A DNA stretch of 34,441 nt from Sphingobacteriaceae bacterium (GCA_947479815.1 CANKAT010000028.1:1-34441), one strand, 5' to 3'. Counted from the stretch's first letter, positions 16,964 to 26,381 are shown. Made by a program: numbers and translations. Notes: generated by a model not told the origin, from the sequence alone.

Positions 16964-17377
16964 ATGAAAATACAGATAATTAACGGCCCAAATTTAAACT
17001 TACTTGGCGTAAGAGAAAAATCCATTTACGGGGATAGTAGTTTTGAAACATATTTTGAAGAACTGCGATCAAAATATAGCATCATTGAGCTTGATTATTT
17101 CCAGAGTAATGTAGAAGGAGAGATCATAAATAAGTTGCATGAAGTTGGCTTTTCATATGATGGTATAATTTTAAATGCAGGAGCTTATACGCATACTTCG
17201 GTTGCAATATCAGATGCAATTGCGGGTATTAAAACACCTGTGGTTGAAGTACATATATCTAATATTTACTCCAGAGAAGAATACAGACATGTTTCTCTTA
17301 CCGGGAAAAATTGTAAAGGCGTATTAACAGGATTCGGATTGAATGGCTATAGACTAGCACTAGAAAGTTTTCTTTAA
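16964..17377 (+). CDS. aroQ: Type II 3-dehydroquinate dehydratase
   Basis: Converts 3-dehydroquinate to 3-dehydroshikimate in the shikimate pathway, upstream of the chorismate that feeds mqnA. The 137-residue length is normal for the dodecameric type II enzyme. Motifs: INGPNLNLLGVREKSIYG with catalytic Tyr22, NAGAYTHTSVAISDAI at 71-86, VEVHISNIYSREEYRHVS with His97, and a C-terminal GFGLNGYRLAL. It is divergent from xerD across 41 nt, and its last 18 nt overlap the 3' end of the convergent glycosyltransferase gene. Confidence 0.96.
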   Translation: MKIQIINGPNLNLLGVREKSIYGDSSFETYFEELRSKYSIIELDYFQSNVEGEIINKLHEVGFSYDGIILNAGAYTHTSVAISDAIAGIKTPVVEVHISNIYSREEYRHVSLTGKNCKGVLTGFGLNGYRLALESFL

Positions 17378-18388
17378 ACTAGTAAAGGTTTTCTTATTGC
17401 TGACAAAGTAATCCCAAACTATACTACTTGAATATAATCCATTTTTATTAACGATATTTTTAGGAATTAATCTTGATTTTGCACTATTTCTGAATAGATT
17501 TCGAATGAAATAAACATGAGCCTTACTGATTGCCCAAGCATTTTTAGGCTTTGCATCCATTAAATATTTCAATAAAGAAAGAAGATCTAGCCAAAATCTT
17601 AAAAAAATAATCACAAAAGCCCTTGCTGTAGGAAGGTTTTTCTGAAGTAATACCAGATTGTTTCTAAAATTGAGATAAGTTTTAAATGGGCTTTCGGCAT
17701 GGAGTGTTCCTGCACCTACATGAAAAACTGTTGATTCAGCGCAATACATGATCTTATAATTAGAATTCTTTAATCGCCAGCAAAGATCTATTTCTTCCAT
17801 ATGTGCAAAAAAATCTTCATCTAATCCTTTCATTTCGAGCCATTTCGACCTTTTTATAAAAAAAGCCGCACCAGAAGCCCAAAATATTTCTGAACTCGTA
17901 TCATATTGCCCATTGTCAACTTCAACCGAATCAAATATTCTACCCCTACAGAATGGGTAACCAAAAATATCCAGAAAGCCTCCGGCAGCACCAGCATATT
18001 CAAATAGCTTCTTATTTGAATGAGATAATATTTTGGGCTGCGCCGCTGCAATTGAAATATCTTTCTCCATCAATTGAATTACCGGTTCAATCCAACCCGG
18101 TTCTACTTCCACATCAGAATTAAGCAAAACATAATAATCATGATCCAGTTCACTCAGTACTCTATTATAGCCTCCTGCAAATCCATAATTCTGATCATTG
18201 ATTCTAATTTTGATCTGCGGATAATTTTCACGAATAAAGGAAACAGAATTATCATTTGAGGCATTGTCGCCAACAATAATATCTAAATTGGAATAAGTAC
18301 TAGCGCATACAGATGGAAGGAACCTTCTTAAAAAATCTAGTCCATTCCAATTTAGGATTACTACAGCTACTCTAGGAAGTTCAGTCAT
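17360..18388 (-). CDS. Family 2 glycosyltransferase
   Basis: A 342-residue GT-A glycosyltransferase of the rhamnosyltransferase-like group. The nucleotide-sugar fold is shown by VAVVILNWNGLDFLRRFLPSV at the N-terminus, DNASNDNS at 41-48, NYGFAGGYNRV and LLNSDVEVEPGW, with the metal-binding Asp in NSDVEV (90-95). WASGAAFFIKRS and FFAHMEEIDLCWRLK (acceptor-side ED-type motif) follow. The C-terminal ~100 residues are basic and partly hydrophobic, suggesting membrane association. It overlaps the acyltransferase gene by 8 nt, so both probably act on cell-envelope glycolipid, perhaps lipopolysaccharide. The acceptor is unknown. Confidence 0.9.
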   Translation of the reverse strand: MTELPRVAVVILNWNGLDFLRRFLPSVCASTYSNLDIIVGDNASNDNSVSFIRENYPQIKIRINDQNYGFAGGYNRVLSELDHDYYVLLNSDVEVEPGWIEPVIQLMEKDISIAAAQPKILSHSNKKLFEYAGAAGGFLDIFGYPFCRGRIFDSVEVDNGQYDTSSEIFWASGAAFFIKRSKWLEMKGLDEDFFAHMEEIDLCWRLKNSNYKIMYCAESTVFHVGAGTLHAESPFKTYLNFRNNLVLLQKNLPTARAFVIIFLRFWLDLLSLLKYLMDAKPKNAWAISKAHVYFIRNLFRNSAKSRLIPKNIVNKNGLYSSSIVWDYFVSNKKTFTSLKKTF

Positions 18389-19271
18389 GATGAGCTTTTA
18401 AATTATCCGGACTAAATTTCCATCTTTTATGTGACCATAACCAATATTCTGGATTTTTTCGAATTATATTTTCAAGCTCCTGGGTATGAATATTCGTTAT
18501 TTCAAATTCTTTTGATTGATTAGGTACTTCAACTAATAGTTTAATTATACATTCATAATAACCTCTTTTAATTTTATTTATACTAAAATAAATAACAGGT
18601 TTATTTGTTCTAACGGCAATTTTTTCTACCCCCAAAAAAATTGCCGTAGGCTGATTAAGGAATTTTATAAAATACTGAGATTCTTCTCGAGGTGGAGTTT
18701 GATCACCTACAAGAACCAATACATGAGGTTGCTCATTATATTCAATTAGTTTACGCAGAGTATGTTTCATTGGAACCAATATGGCTCCAAATCGGCTTCT
18801 CATTGCATTAATCAGATTACCAAATCTCTTATCGCTTAATGGTTTATATACAACAAGCACCTTTTCCTTTAGCTCATAAGCAGCTGCTAAAGGTCCCCAT
18901 TCCCAATTTCCATAGTGACCAGAAACCGCAATTACTGATTTTCCTTGTTCCAAATACGTTGTTAGCTCGTTTAAATTTGAGAAAACAAAGCGTTTTTTCA
19001 ATGATTTTGGACTAATTGATAGGGTCTTGATTGACTCGAATATAAGGTCAGATAGATGTTTGTAGAAACGTTTTTCAATATCCAATCGATCAGCCACAGA
19101 TTTTTCAGGAAAAGAATTCTTAAGATTTAGCTCTACAACTTTTCTCCTGTATTTAACTACGTAAAACAATAAAAAATACAAAATGTCTGAAAACAGATAA
19201 AGTATCCGAAATGGCAGCAATGAAATGAAGTAAAGTAAAACTGAAATGATCTTGAAAAAAACTAGATTCAT
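18381..19271 (-). CDS. Lipid A biosynthesis-type (LpxL/HtrB-like) acyltransferase
   Basis: A 296-residue member of the lysophospholipid acyltransferase superfamily that transfers a secondary acyl chain to lipid A precursors. A hydrophobic N-terminal segment (about 5-38) anchors it to the inner membrane. The catalytic HX4E motif is His119-Tyr-Gly-Asn-Trp-Glu124 (SGHYGNWEWG), and VLVGDQTPPREE and NPEYWLWSHKRWKF near the end are typical LpxL-family blocks. It precedes the glycosyltransferase with an 8-nt overlap and is divergent from wbqC. The acyl chain and the exact acceptor cannot be read from sequence. Confidence 0.92.
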   Translation of the reverse strand: MNLVFFKIISVLLYFISLLPFRILYLFSDILYFLLFYVVKYRRKVVELNLKNSFPEKSVADRLDIEKRFYKHLSDLIFESIKTLSISPKSLKKRFVFSNLNELTTYLEQGKSVIAVSGHYGNWEWGPLAAAYELKEKVLVVYKPLSDKRFGNLINAMRSRFGAILVPMKHTLRKLIEYNEQPHVLVLVGDQTPPREESQYFIKFLNQPTAIFLGVEKIAVRTNKPVIYFSINKIKRGYYECIIKLLVEVPNQSKEFEITNIHTQELENIIRKNPEYWLWSHKRWKFSPDNLKAHHD

Positions 19272-19379
19272 CTGATATTTGAGCTAAACGATATAAGAAG
19301 AAAATTTACAATGAACATTTTTGCTAGATGTGTGTTAAATACTTAATTTCTGCATCTTTACACAAACTTAACTTATACG

Positions 19380-19988
19380 ATGGAAAAAGGCGCAGTATTC
19401 CCTTTATTTTATCTTCCTCCAGTCGAATATTTTAGCAAAATATTGCTTCATAAAGAAAATATTCTTTTCGAAAATGCTGAAAACTTTCAAAAGCAAAGTT
19501 ATCGAAACCGTGCAACAATTCATTCTCCAAACGGAAAACTGGATCTGACCGTACCAGTGATAAAAGGTTCTAAATCACATACTAAAATGAAAGATGTTAG
19601 AATCAGTTATGATTTTAAATGGCAGCGTATGCACTTAATGAGTTTACAAACATCCTATAGAAGTTCTGCGTACTTTGAGTATTATGAAGATGATTTTAAT
19701 TTGTTTTATGAAAAACAATGGAATTTTCTGTTTGACTATAATGAAGAACTAACCAGATTATTATTAAAATTACTCAAGATTACTAGTCAAATTAAATACA
19801 CAGATAGTTTTGAAAAAAACTATCTGGATCTTGCCGATTATAGAGATTCTATACATCCTAAGCATCATTCACCGGAACAATTCAAAACTTATTTCCAGGT
19901 TTTTGAAGAACGTAATAGCTTTTTTCCTAATTTGAGTATAGTTGATCTATTGTTTAATCAAGGGCCTCAAAGTTTAAAATATCTATAG
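19380..19988 (+). CDS. WbqC family protein
   Basis: A 202-residue protein of the WbqC-like family. Family features are the N-terminal FYLPPVEYFSKIL, the E.FQKQSYRNRATIHSPNGKLDLTVPV block, and the central SYDFKWQRMHLMSLQTSYRSSAYFEYYEDDF block. WbqC proteins are often found in O-antigen or nucleotide-sugar gene clusters but their biochemical activity is not settled. It lies 1 nt before corA, so it is translated in tight linkage with a magnesium channel; the reason is unknown. It is divergent from the lipid A acyltransferase. Confidence 0.88.
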   Translation: MEKGAVFPLFYLPPVEYFSKILLHKENILFENAENFQKQSYRNRATIHSPNGKLDLTVPVIKGSKSHTKMKDVRISYDFKWQRMHLMSLQTSYRSSAYFEYYEDDFNLFYEKQWNFLFDYNEELTRLLLKLLKITSQIKYTDSFEKNYLDLADYRDSIHPKHHSPEQFKTYFQVFEERNSFFPNLSIVDLLFNQGPQSLKYL

Positions 19989-19989
19989 A

Positions 19990-21114
19990 ATGTCGAAAAT
20001 TAGACGAATAAGGTTAAAAACAAAAAAATATATTCCTGTTCCAGGTACTAGTCCTGGTTCCATTCAATTGTATGAAGATGCCTTAAAGCCTCAGATAACG
20101 GTTTATTCCTATAATTCTGAAAAGTTTTATTCTCAAAAAATAAATAGTCTGGATGAATTGGAAACTCAAATCGATACCTATAAAGATCATTATAGTTGGA
20201 TAGAGATCAAGGGTATTGGTGATGCTAACCTCTTAACCTTCCTTGAAAAAAAGTTCAATATAAATAAACTCGTAATTGAAGACATTGCCGATTGCAGGCA
20301 GCGACCTAAATTAGATGAATACGAAGATTATTTATTTGCCGTCAGTAGAATGCTCTATGTTGATAAACAGCTTGAAATAGAAAACGAACAAGTTTCATTT
20401 ATACTTTTTCAAAAACTATTAATCAGCTTTCAGGAAAACTATTCCGATAATTTTTTACCTGTTATAAACAGACTTAATGGTGGAAAAGGAAATATCAGGA
20501 GTTCAGGATCTTCTTATCTATTGTATGCGCTAACTGATCTTATTCTGGATAATTATTTTGCACTCATCTATAAACTTGGAGATGAACTTGAAACAATAGA
20601 AGAGCTATTATATCGTAGGGCAAATAAATCGCTAATGTTTCAGACTCAGAATATTAAAAGAGAAATGATCAGTATACGCAGGGCTGCATGGCCAGAACGT
20701 GATAAGATCAATGATATCATTCGTAGTGAATCTAAACTTATTAATACAACCTCCAGAGCCTATTTCAAGGATACTTATGATCATACCATGCAGATCATAG
20801 ATCTTATTGAAAATTATAAAGATCTCACAACCAGTCTTATTGATATGAATTTATCGCTAATTAGTCAGCGAATGAATGAAATCATGAAAGTACTTACAAT
20901 TATATCTTCCATTTTTATTCCACTCACATTTATTGCCGGAGTTTACGGAATGAATTTCGCCATTCAGGATCCAAAGACAGGTAAAATATTAAAAAATAAT
21001 ATGCCCGAACTCTATTATGAAAATGGGTATCTGTATACAATAGGAGGTATGGTAATCATTGCACTACTTCAAATGATCTACTTTTGGCGTAAAGGATGGC
21101 TCTATAAAAACTGA
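19990..21114 (+). CDS. corA: CorA-type magnesium/cobalt channel
   Basis: Pentameric Mg2+/Co2+ channel of the inner membrane. The 374-residue protein has a large N-terminal cytoplasmic domain with a long helix (about residues 180-300) and two C-terminal transmembrane helices. The selectivity motif YGMNF is at 319-323, directly after the first helix (IFIPLTFIAGV). Between the two helices the loop is extended (AIQDPKTGKILKNNMPEL) but keeps the MPEL signature of the external loop. The C-terminus RKGWLYKN is basic as in the family. It starts 1 nt after wbqC and precedes mgtE by 96 nt. Confidence 0.95.
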   Translation: MSKIRRIRLKTKKYIPVPGTSPGSIQLYEDALKPQITVYSYNSEKFYSQKINSLDELETQIDTYKDHYSWIEIKGIGDANLLTFLEKKFNINKLVIEDIADCRQRPKLDEYEDYLFAVSRMLYVDKQLEIENEQVSFILFQKLLISFQENYSDNFLPVINRLNGGKGNIRSSGSSYLLYALTDLILDNYFALIYKLGDELETIEELLYRRANKSLMFQTQNIKREMISIRRAAWPERDKINDIIRSESKLINTTSRAYFKDTYDHTMQIIDLIENYKDLTTSLIDMNLSLISQRMNEIMKVLTIISSIFIPLTFIAGVYGMNFAIQDPKTGKILKNNMPELYYENGYLYTIGGMVIIALLQMIYFWRKGWLYKN

Positions 21115-21210
21115 CATAAAATCATTTTTCATAGAGCATTTTATACAATTAATTAAACAGCAGAAGACAAAAATCAATCATTTCTCATCTCAATTTGCTA
21201 TTTTTATCAA

Positions 21211-22560
21211 ATGCAATCTTTTGAGCTAGATAAATCAGATCTATTAAAGATCAAACGTGCCCTTGAAGAGGATGATACTGCTTTAAGAGCACTTATTTCT
21301 GAATATCACCCATCAGAAATTGCAATTCTTTTTGAAAGTTTATCTCAAGAATCAAGAGAAAGAATAATAAGTATTTTAACTGCTGAGCAGGCATCTGAAA
21401 TCATAGCAGAGATGGATTCCGAATTCCATCCAGAAAAACTTCTTGAAAATCTACTTCCTGAAAGACGTTCAGAAATAGTTGAAGAACTAGATTATGATGA
21501 CGCCACTGATATTATAAGCCAGTTACCAGAAGAACAACAACAAGAAATTTTAAAGGAACTGGATGAAGAAGATGCTTCCAATATTCGTTCTTTATTAAAA
21601 TACGAGGAAGATAGTGCCGGTGGATTGATGAATACTCAGGTGATTAAAATCAATGAGTATTTAAATAAAAAAGAAGCTTTAGAAGAAATTATCCACCAAT
21701 CTGAAGAGATGGAGGAATTTTATACGATTAATGTAATTAATGATCAGAATATATTATTGGGCATAGTATCATTAAAAGATATTATTAAAGCCCGTAATAA
21801 TGTCAGAATCAAAGAACTAATCAAATCTGATTTTGTTTACGTGAAGGCAGATACTGATCAAGAAGAAGTAGCTAAATTAATTTCCCAATATAATCTTACC
21901 AGCATACCGGTAGTTGATGATGATATGCATCTTTTAGGGCGAATAACATTTGATGATGTGATCGATGTTATGGAAGAAGAAAATACCGAAGATATTTTAA
22001 AGATTTCAGGAGTATCAGAAGATGAAGAACTAGCTGGAAACTGGAAGGAAGCTGTTAAAAGTAGATTGCCGTGGCTGGTTTTAAACCTAGGAACAGCATT
22101 TTTAGCAGCATCCATTATTCGTAATTTTGACAGTACAATAGCCAGTATGGGAGTACTTGCAGGCTATATGGTTATGATTGCTGGTATGGGAGGAAATGCA
22201 GCTACACAAGCCCTCGCAGTAACAGTAAGGCGTATATCATTGAACGACCTTTCTGATAATCAAGCATACAGAACAGTATTGAAAGAATTTACAGTAGGAT
22301 TGATTAATGGTGCTACAATTGGCTGTATCGTATTTTTATTTGCCTTAATTTATGATCAGAATCCAATGCTTGGACTTGTTATTTTTATAGCTATGACCGG
22401 TAATCTGATCATTGCAGGGATTGCCGGCTCAGCTATTCCATTGGTTCTTAAAAGAATAGGAATTGACCCAGCAATAGCATCATCGATAATTATAACCACG
22501 TTTACCGACGTATTTGGATTCTTGTTGTTATTAGGTTTAGCGAGTAACCTTATCTTATAA
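21211..22560 (+). CDS. mgtE: MgtE magnesium transporter
   Basis: Mg2+ channel gated by internal Mg2+. The 449-residue protein has the full architecture: an acidic N domain (about 1-125, superhelical repeats such as LLPERRSEIVEELDYDDATDIISQLPEEQ), a pair of CBS domains (about 130-255, with TSIPVVDDDMHLLGRITFDDVIDVMEEE), a plug helix, and a C-terminal five-helix membrane domain from about 285. The pore signature region MAGMGGNAATQALAVTVRRI is conserved. It stands next to corA, so the organism keeps two unrelated Mg2+ systems side by side. CAATTTG at 21191-21197 could be part of a promoter. No magnesium riboswitch is visible in the 96-nt gap. Confidence 0.96.
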   Translation: MQSFELDKSDLLKIKRALEEDDTALRALISEYHPSEIAILFESLSQESRERIISILTAEQASEIIAEMDSEFHPEKLLENLLPERRSEIVEELDYDDATDIISQLPEEQQQEILKELDEEDASNIRSLLKYEEDSAGGLMNTQVIKINEYLNKKEALEEIIHQSEEMEEFYTINVINDQNILLGIVSLKDIIKARNNVRIKELIKSDFVYVKADTDQEEVAKLISQYNLTSIPVVDDDMHLLGRITFDDVIDVMEEENTEDILKISGVSEDEELAGNWKEAVKSRLPWLVLNLGTAFLAASIIRNFDSTIASMGVLAGYMVMIAGMGGNAATQALAVTVRRISLNDLSDNQAYRTVLKEFTVGLINGATIGCIVFLFALIYDQNPMLGLVIFIAMTGNLIIAGIAGSAIPLVLKRIGIDPAIASSIIITTFTDVFGFLLLLGLASNLIL

Positions 22561-22571
22561 TTTATTGAATC

Positions 22572-22606
22572 TTGATTTTCAGCCTAACTATTTTATTTTA
22601 AATTTG
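22572..22606 (+). promoter_or_regulatory. Promoter of bioB
   Basis: TAAATTTG (22599-22606) fits the Bacteroidota -7 box, with TTG at 22572-22574, 24 nt upstream, one nt beyond the usual spacing. It lies 29 nt before the bioB ATG. No convincing BirA operator was recognised. Confidence 0.5.
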
Positions 22607-22635
22607 CTTATCGTTTTAAATAACGGAATAATTCT

Positions 22636-23628
22636 ATGACTGAGATCAGAACCAACTGGACCAAAGAAGAAATAGCAGTAATATATCATAGTCCATTATT
22701 GGATTTGGTTTATCGCGCAGCAACAATACACAGAGAAAACAAAGACTACTCTGAAGTTCAAATAAGCAGTCTACTTTCCATAAAAACAGGGGGTTGTCCA
22801 GAAGATTGTTCATATTGCCCTCAAGCAGCAAGATATCATACCGATCTAGAAGTTCAGGCTTTAATGTCTGTTGAACAAGTAACCGATGCAGCTAAAAATG
22901 CTAAAAATGCAGGCGCTTCGCGCCTATGTATGGGAGCTGCATGGCGTGAAGTAAGAGATAACCGAGATTTTGACAAAGTAATTGAAATGGTTAGTTCGGT
23001 AAATGCACTTGACATGGAGGTATGTTGCACCCTTGGCATGCTTACAGAATCGCAGGCACAACGATTAGCTGATGCAGGTCTATATGCTTACAATCATAAT
23101 TTAGATACTTCAGAAGAAGATTATAAACGAATTATTACTACGCGCACTTATGATGACCGTTTAAATACTATTGATAACGTCCGGAAAGCTAAACTTACAG
23201 TTTGCAGTGGTGGAATTATAGGTTTAGGAGAATCGGTTGAAGATAGAATCTCTATGCTTAAAACATTGTCAACAATGTCAAAGCACCCGGAATCTGTACC
23301 TGTGAATGCACTTGTTCCTGTTAAAGGTACACCATTGGCAGATCAACCCAGAGTTTCTGTTTGGGAGATGGTTAGAATGATTGCAACTGCAAGAATTATA
23401 ATGCCAAAAACAGTGGTACGTTTATCTGCAGGAAGAACAGAAATGAGCATGACTGATCAGGCCTTTTGTTTTATGGCTGGTGCAAATTCTATATTTGCAG
23501 GCGATAAGCTACTTACAACCCCCAATCCTTCTTTTAATGAAGATATGCAAATGTTTGAATTACTAGGATTAAAACCTCGTGAAGCCTTTAAAAATGGTCG
23601 ACCTAGTAAAGAGAGTGTAGCGGTTTAA
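22636..23628 (+). CDS. bioB: Biotin synthase
   Basis: Radical SAM enzyme that inserts sulphur into dethiobiotin, the last step of biotin synthesis. The 330-residue protein has the SAM-cluster motif Cys54-x3-Cys58-x2-Cys61 (GGCPEDCSYCPQ), MGAAWREVRDNRDF, the EVCCTLGML and YNHNLDTSEE blocks, VCSGGIIGLGES and VRLSAGRTEMS with the [2Fe-2S]-site Arg. All are standard for BioB. Other biotin genes are not adjacent, so it is a single-gene locus here. It converges with the FUSC gene across 75 nt that contain an AATGAAT/ATTCATT palindrome and no strong terminator. Confidence 0.97.
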   Translation: MTEIRTNWTKEEIAVIYHSPLLDLVYRAATIHRENKDYSEVQISSLLSIKTGGCPEDCSYCPQAARYHTDLEVQALMSVEQVTDAAKNAKNAGASRLCMGAAWREVRDNRDFDKVIEMVSSVNALDMEVCCTLGMLTESQAQRLADAGLYAYNHNLDTSEEDYKRIITTRTYDDRLNTIDNVRKAKLTVCSGGIIGLGESVEDRISMLKTLSTMSKHPESVPVNALVPVKGTPLADQPRVSVWEMVRMIATARIIMPKTVVRLSAGRTEMSMTDQAFCFMAGANSIFAGDKLLTTPNPSFNEDMQMFELLGLKPREAFKNGRPSKESVAV

Positions 23629-23703
23629 TGCTATAGGTTGACATGAATTAGCTATTTAAACTGGTTATAATTAATGGTTTAATGAATTAAATTCATTTGT
23701 AAT

Positions 23704-25818
23704 TTAATTCTGACTTAATTTTTGAATATCCAAAATTAGCTTATGAACAAGTTCCAATTGTTCATACAATAAAATAGCCTCACTTGAATGGCTGGTTTCT
23801 TTTTTAACATCAGCAATCGTAATTTCCAATTCATTAAAATTAGGTGAGTTCATCTTTTTAATTACATCAGATAAAATATATAAAGACTTACGAATCAATT
23901 TAATATGACTAAAATCAATATCAATAGAATTTGCATGTTGGATAGTGGTCATCAATGTGGCTATATAAGATGAAAGCATATGGTTTATAACCACAAACTT
24001 GTGATATTCTTTGATATTTTGTTGCTTACTTTTAGGTTCAGTCAACATTCGCTGAAATGCACTTCCAAGGTTTGCTGAACTTACATACACATCTTTTCGG
24101 GCAAGTTTATAAGAAATCACATCAGATTTTTTTCCAGACAGTTCTTCAGCAACATGGTGTAGGTAATGGTAATTCGCTATCAATACCTCACGCATAAAAT
24201 TCTTGAACTGAAAATATTCCCAATTGGGCAAAACAACAAAACTTGAAAAAAAGGCGATAAAGGATCCAATCAAGGTATCTACCATACGTTCTTTTGCAAT
24301 GTTTAAATTGTTTTCACCTAAAAAACTAAACAAGATTAAAATATAAGGGGTCATAAAAAGAACGCTTACCGTATAATTTAAGCGTTGGGAACTATAGGTT
24401 CCTACCATAAAAATCAGTAGAAAAACAAACAAAACCGTTTGATCTTTCACATAAATCAAAATCAATGCCCCTGCAATACCTCCAATGAAAGTTCCAACAA
24501 GGCGTTCTACATTTCGTTGTCTAGTAAGACTGTATGCAGGTTTTAAGATAACCAGAATGGTTAAAAGTATCCAGTAACTATGATGTCCAATTGGAAGTAG
24601 TTTTGAAACTAAAAATCCAACCAAAAACATCAGTGAAACTCGTACTGAATGTCGAAAAATAGATGATTTAGGGCTTAAGTTTTCTTTGATTTTTTGAAAA
24701 TCAAAGTCTTCATGAGAAACAAATTTGCTATAATCCACATCATTCTGACCTGAAAGCTGTTTTAGATTGAAATAACTATAAATATTTTCAACACGGCTAA
24801 TCATATTTCTTACATTGATTAGAATTTTTTTCAGTACAAGGCCATTAATTCCAAGCTCTTCAACCTGATCAATACTTGTTTTTAGCTTTTCAAGCTGTGG
24901 TTTAAAATCATGAAGCCTGATAGGCTTTTCATTACTAATAATGTAATAACTAAGATTTTCAAGTTCTTCAGAAAGCTTTAATATTATTTTATTGAACTCA
25001 TTAAGAGACTCAGTTTTTCCATACGTATTGCGAATAACCTGATAATCATAATGTGTGGCCATAGTTTGTTCAAAAAGGTCAACAATATCTACAAAAACAA
25101 GTATTAAAAGCCTGGCTTCTTGTGTTGACTCCTTAACCATTAATCTGGTTTTAAAAAGAAGTTCTCTTAAGGAATCTTGGTGTTCATGGCTTAGTACTTG
25201 TTGAGCAATAAGCATTTTATAATTTTGATCAAAATCACTTTCGGTATTATAAAATTCAGCCTTTAACTGTACATAGACAGACAAATCCTTGATGCATTCA
25301 CCTAATGCCTGCTGAGTTAACCGATATGGCCATAATTGAGATAAAGAAATACTTAAAAGCATATACCAAATACCACCTGCCAGAATAAATAATGTATGGC
25401 CCCAGGCACCATTATATTTAATTACATCTTTATCAATGGTAAGTATCATGATCAACAAAGCGGCAGTACCTATTGATGAAGCTCTGTTTCCATAAACCGA
25501 AAACATGGAAAAGAAAAAAGATAGCAGAAGTATTTCGATTCCAATAAGTATAGGATACTTATTGATTAGGCCTGTTAGTAGAACGGTGCAGAACACGAAA
25601 AATGTGCAGAAGAGCATGCCATTTCGCTTATGATTAATTGGTCCTTGGTTATCTGCTATACTTGTGCAAACTGCACCTAAAGAGATCGTTAAACCAATCG
25701 ATAATAAGTCTAGTTGATAAAAAATCAGAGAGGGGAGAAGTACCCCAAAAGTGATTCTAAGGCCATCAGAAAAGTATTGACTAAAAAAAAAGGTCTTTAT
25801 TTCTCTGGATTGTTTCAT
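23704..25818 (-). CDS. FUSC/YccS-like integral membrane protein
   Basis: A 704-residue inner-membrane protein of the FUSC (fusaric-acid-resistance-like, YccS/YhfK) type. It has two hydrophobic blocks, roughly residues 15-165 and 390-530, each with about six helices, separated by a ~220-residue cytoplasmic helical region and followed by a ~170-residue C-terminal soluble helical domain. The second block opens with FRHSVRVSLMFLVGFLVSKLLPIGHHSYWILLTILVILKP, the typical FUSC signature, and continues with RNVERLVGTFIGG. No membrane-fusion partner or outer-membrane protein is next to it, so a role in efflux of aromatic acids is only by family. The 230 nt upstream hold no clear promoter. Confidence 0.88.
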   Translation of the reverse strand: MKQSREIKTFFFSQYFSDGLRITFGVLLPSLIFYQLDLLSIGLTISLGAVCTSIADNQGPINHKRNGMLFCTFFVFCTVLLTGLINKYPILIGIEILLLSFFFSMFSVYGNRASSIGTAALLIMILTIDKDVIKYNGAWGHTLFILAGGIWYMLLSISLSQLWPYRLTQQALGECIKDLSVYVQLKAEFYNTESDFDQNYKMLIAQQVLSHEHQDSLRELLFKTRLMVKESTQEARLLILVFVDIVDLFEQTMATHYDYQVIRNTYGKTESLNEFNKIILKLSEELENLSYYIISNEKPIRLHDFKPQLEKLKTSIDQVEELGINGLVLKKILINVRNMISRVENIYSYFNLKQLSGQNDVDYSKFVSHEDFDFQKIKENLSPKSSIFRHSVRVSLMFLVGFLVSKLLPIGHHSYWILLTILVILKPAYSLTRQRNVERLVGTFIGGIAGALILIYVKDQTVLFVFLLIFMVGTYSSQRLNYTVSVLFMTPYILILFSFLGENNLNIAKERMVDTLIGSFIAFFSSFVVLPNWEYFQFKNFMREVLIANYHYLHHVAEELSGKKSDVISYKLARKDVYVSSANLGSAFQRMLTEPKSKQQNIKEYHKFVVINHMLSSYIATLMTTIQHANSIDIDFSHIKLIRKSLYILSDVIKKMNSPNFNELEITIADVKKETSHSSEAILLYEQLELVHKLILDIQKLSQN

Positions 25819-26048
25819 TTTACATTGAATAATATAAATATCCCATGTAAAAATACTTATTCTGAAATTATGCTTTGTTAAACTAGGCTCATTTTAGAAT
25901 ATAAATACAACAATTAATAAAGAAATGATTTTATTAATTGCTATTAATCATCCGCTCTATATGCTCATGTAATTTTTAAAAAGGAGAGCGATTGAAATAC
26001 CAATCTAATTTGTCAATTGATTTTTTATAAAATGGATTGTTTTAAAAT
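25819..26048. other. AT-rich intergenic region upstream of the FUSC gene
   Basis: About 230 nt between the FUSC start and the cold-shock terminator. I see AT-rich sequence, a loose CGCTCT/AGAGCG pair about 30 nt apart, and ATTAAT repeats, but no convincing gene, promoter or RNA. Confidence 0.4.
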
Positions 26049-26081
26049 AAGAAAAGCATACCATTAAGGTATGCTTTTCTT
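26049..26081 (-). terminator. Intrinsic terminator of the first cold-shock gene
   Basis: A perfect 14-bp stem (AAGAAAAGCATACC paired with GGTATGCTTTTCTT) around a 5-nt loop, followed on the minus strand by a T-rich stretch. It starts 20 nt after the stop codon. The A-rich and T-rich flanks may also let it stop transcription from the other side. Confidence 0.9.
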
Positions 26082-26101
26082 TGATCAATGATTTATGTTG
26101 A

Positions 26102-26296
26102 TTATCCAACAACTTTCACATTAACGGCGTTTAGACCTTTTTTACCATTTTCTACTTCGTATTCAACACTGTCGTTCTCACGAATTCGGTCGATAAGACC
26201 TGATGAATGAACGAAAATTTCTGAATCACCATTTGAAGGGACGATAAATCCAAACCCTTTTGTTTCGTTAAAAAATTTTACTGTACCTGATTGCAT
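26102..26296 (-). CDS. Cold-shock domain protein (CspA family)
   Basis: A 64-residue single cold-shock domain protein that binds single-stranded nucleic acid as an RNA chaperone. RNP1 is KGFGFIVP (residues 13-20) and RNP2 is IFVHSSG, with aromatic residues Phe9, Phe15, Phe17 and Phe28-region positions placed as in CspA. The C-terminus LNAVNVKVVG closes the beta-barrel. It is about 84% identical by eye to the neighbouring cold-shock protein, so the two arose by tandem duplication. It has its own strong terminator. A clear promoter was not found in the 85 nt upstream, where only weak -7-like sequence exists. Confidence 0.96.
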   Translation of the reverse strand: MQSGTVKFFNETKGFGFIVPSNGDSEIFVHSSGLIDRIRENDSVEYEVENGKKGLNAVNVKVVG

Positions 26297-26381
26297 TGCT
26301 TTGTTTTTTAATTGTATAATAATTGAAGATACTCAATTAGATTGAATATGAATATATTTTTTAAAATTATAGAATAGGTGT

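Noticed and set aside
21115-21210. Possible magnesium-sensing riboswitch before mgtE
   Set aside because: The gap is only 96 nt, AT-rich and without the stems of an M-box or ykkC-like RNA.
23681-23697. AATGAAT/ATTCATT palindrome between bioB and the FUSC gene as a bidirectional terminator
   Set aside because: The stem is only seven A-T-rich pairs with a 3-nt loop and lacks a clear T-run on either side.
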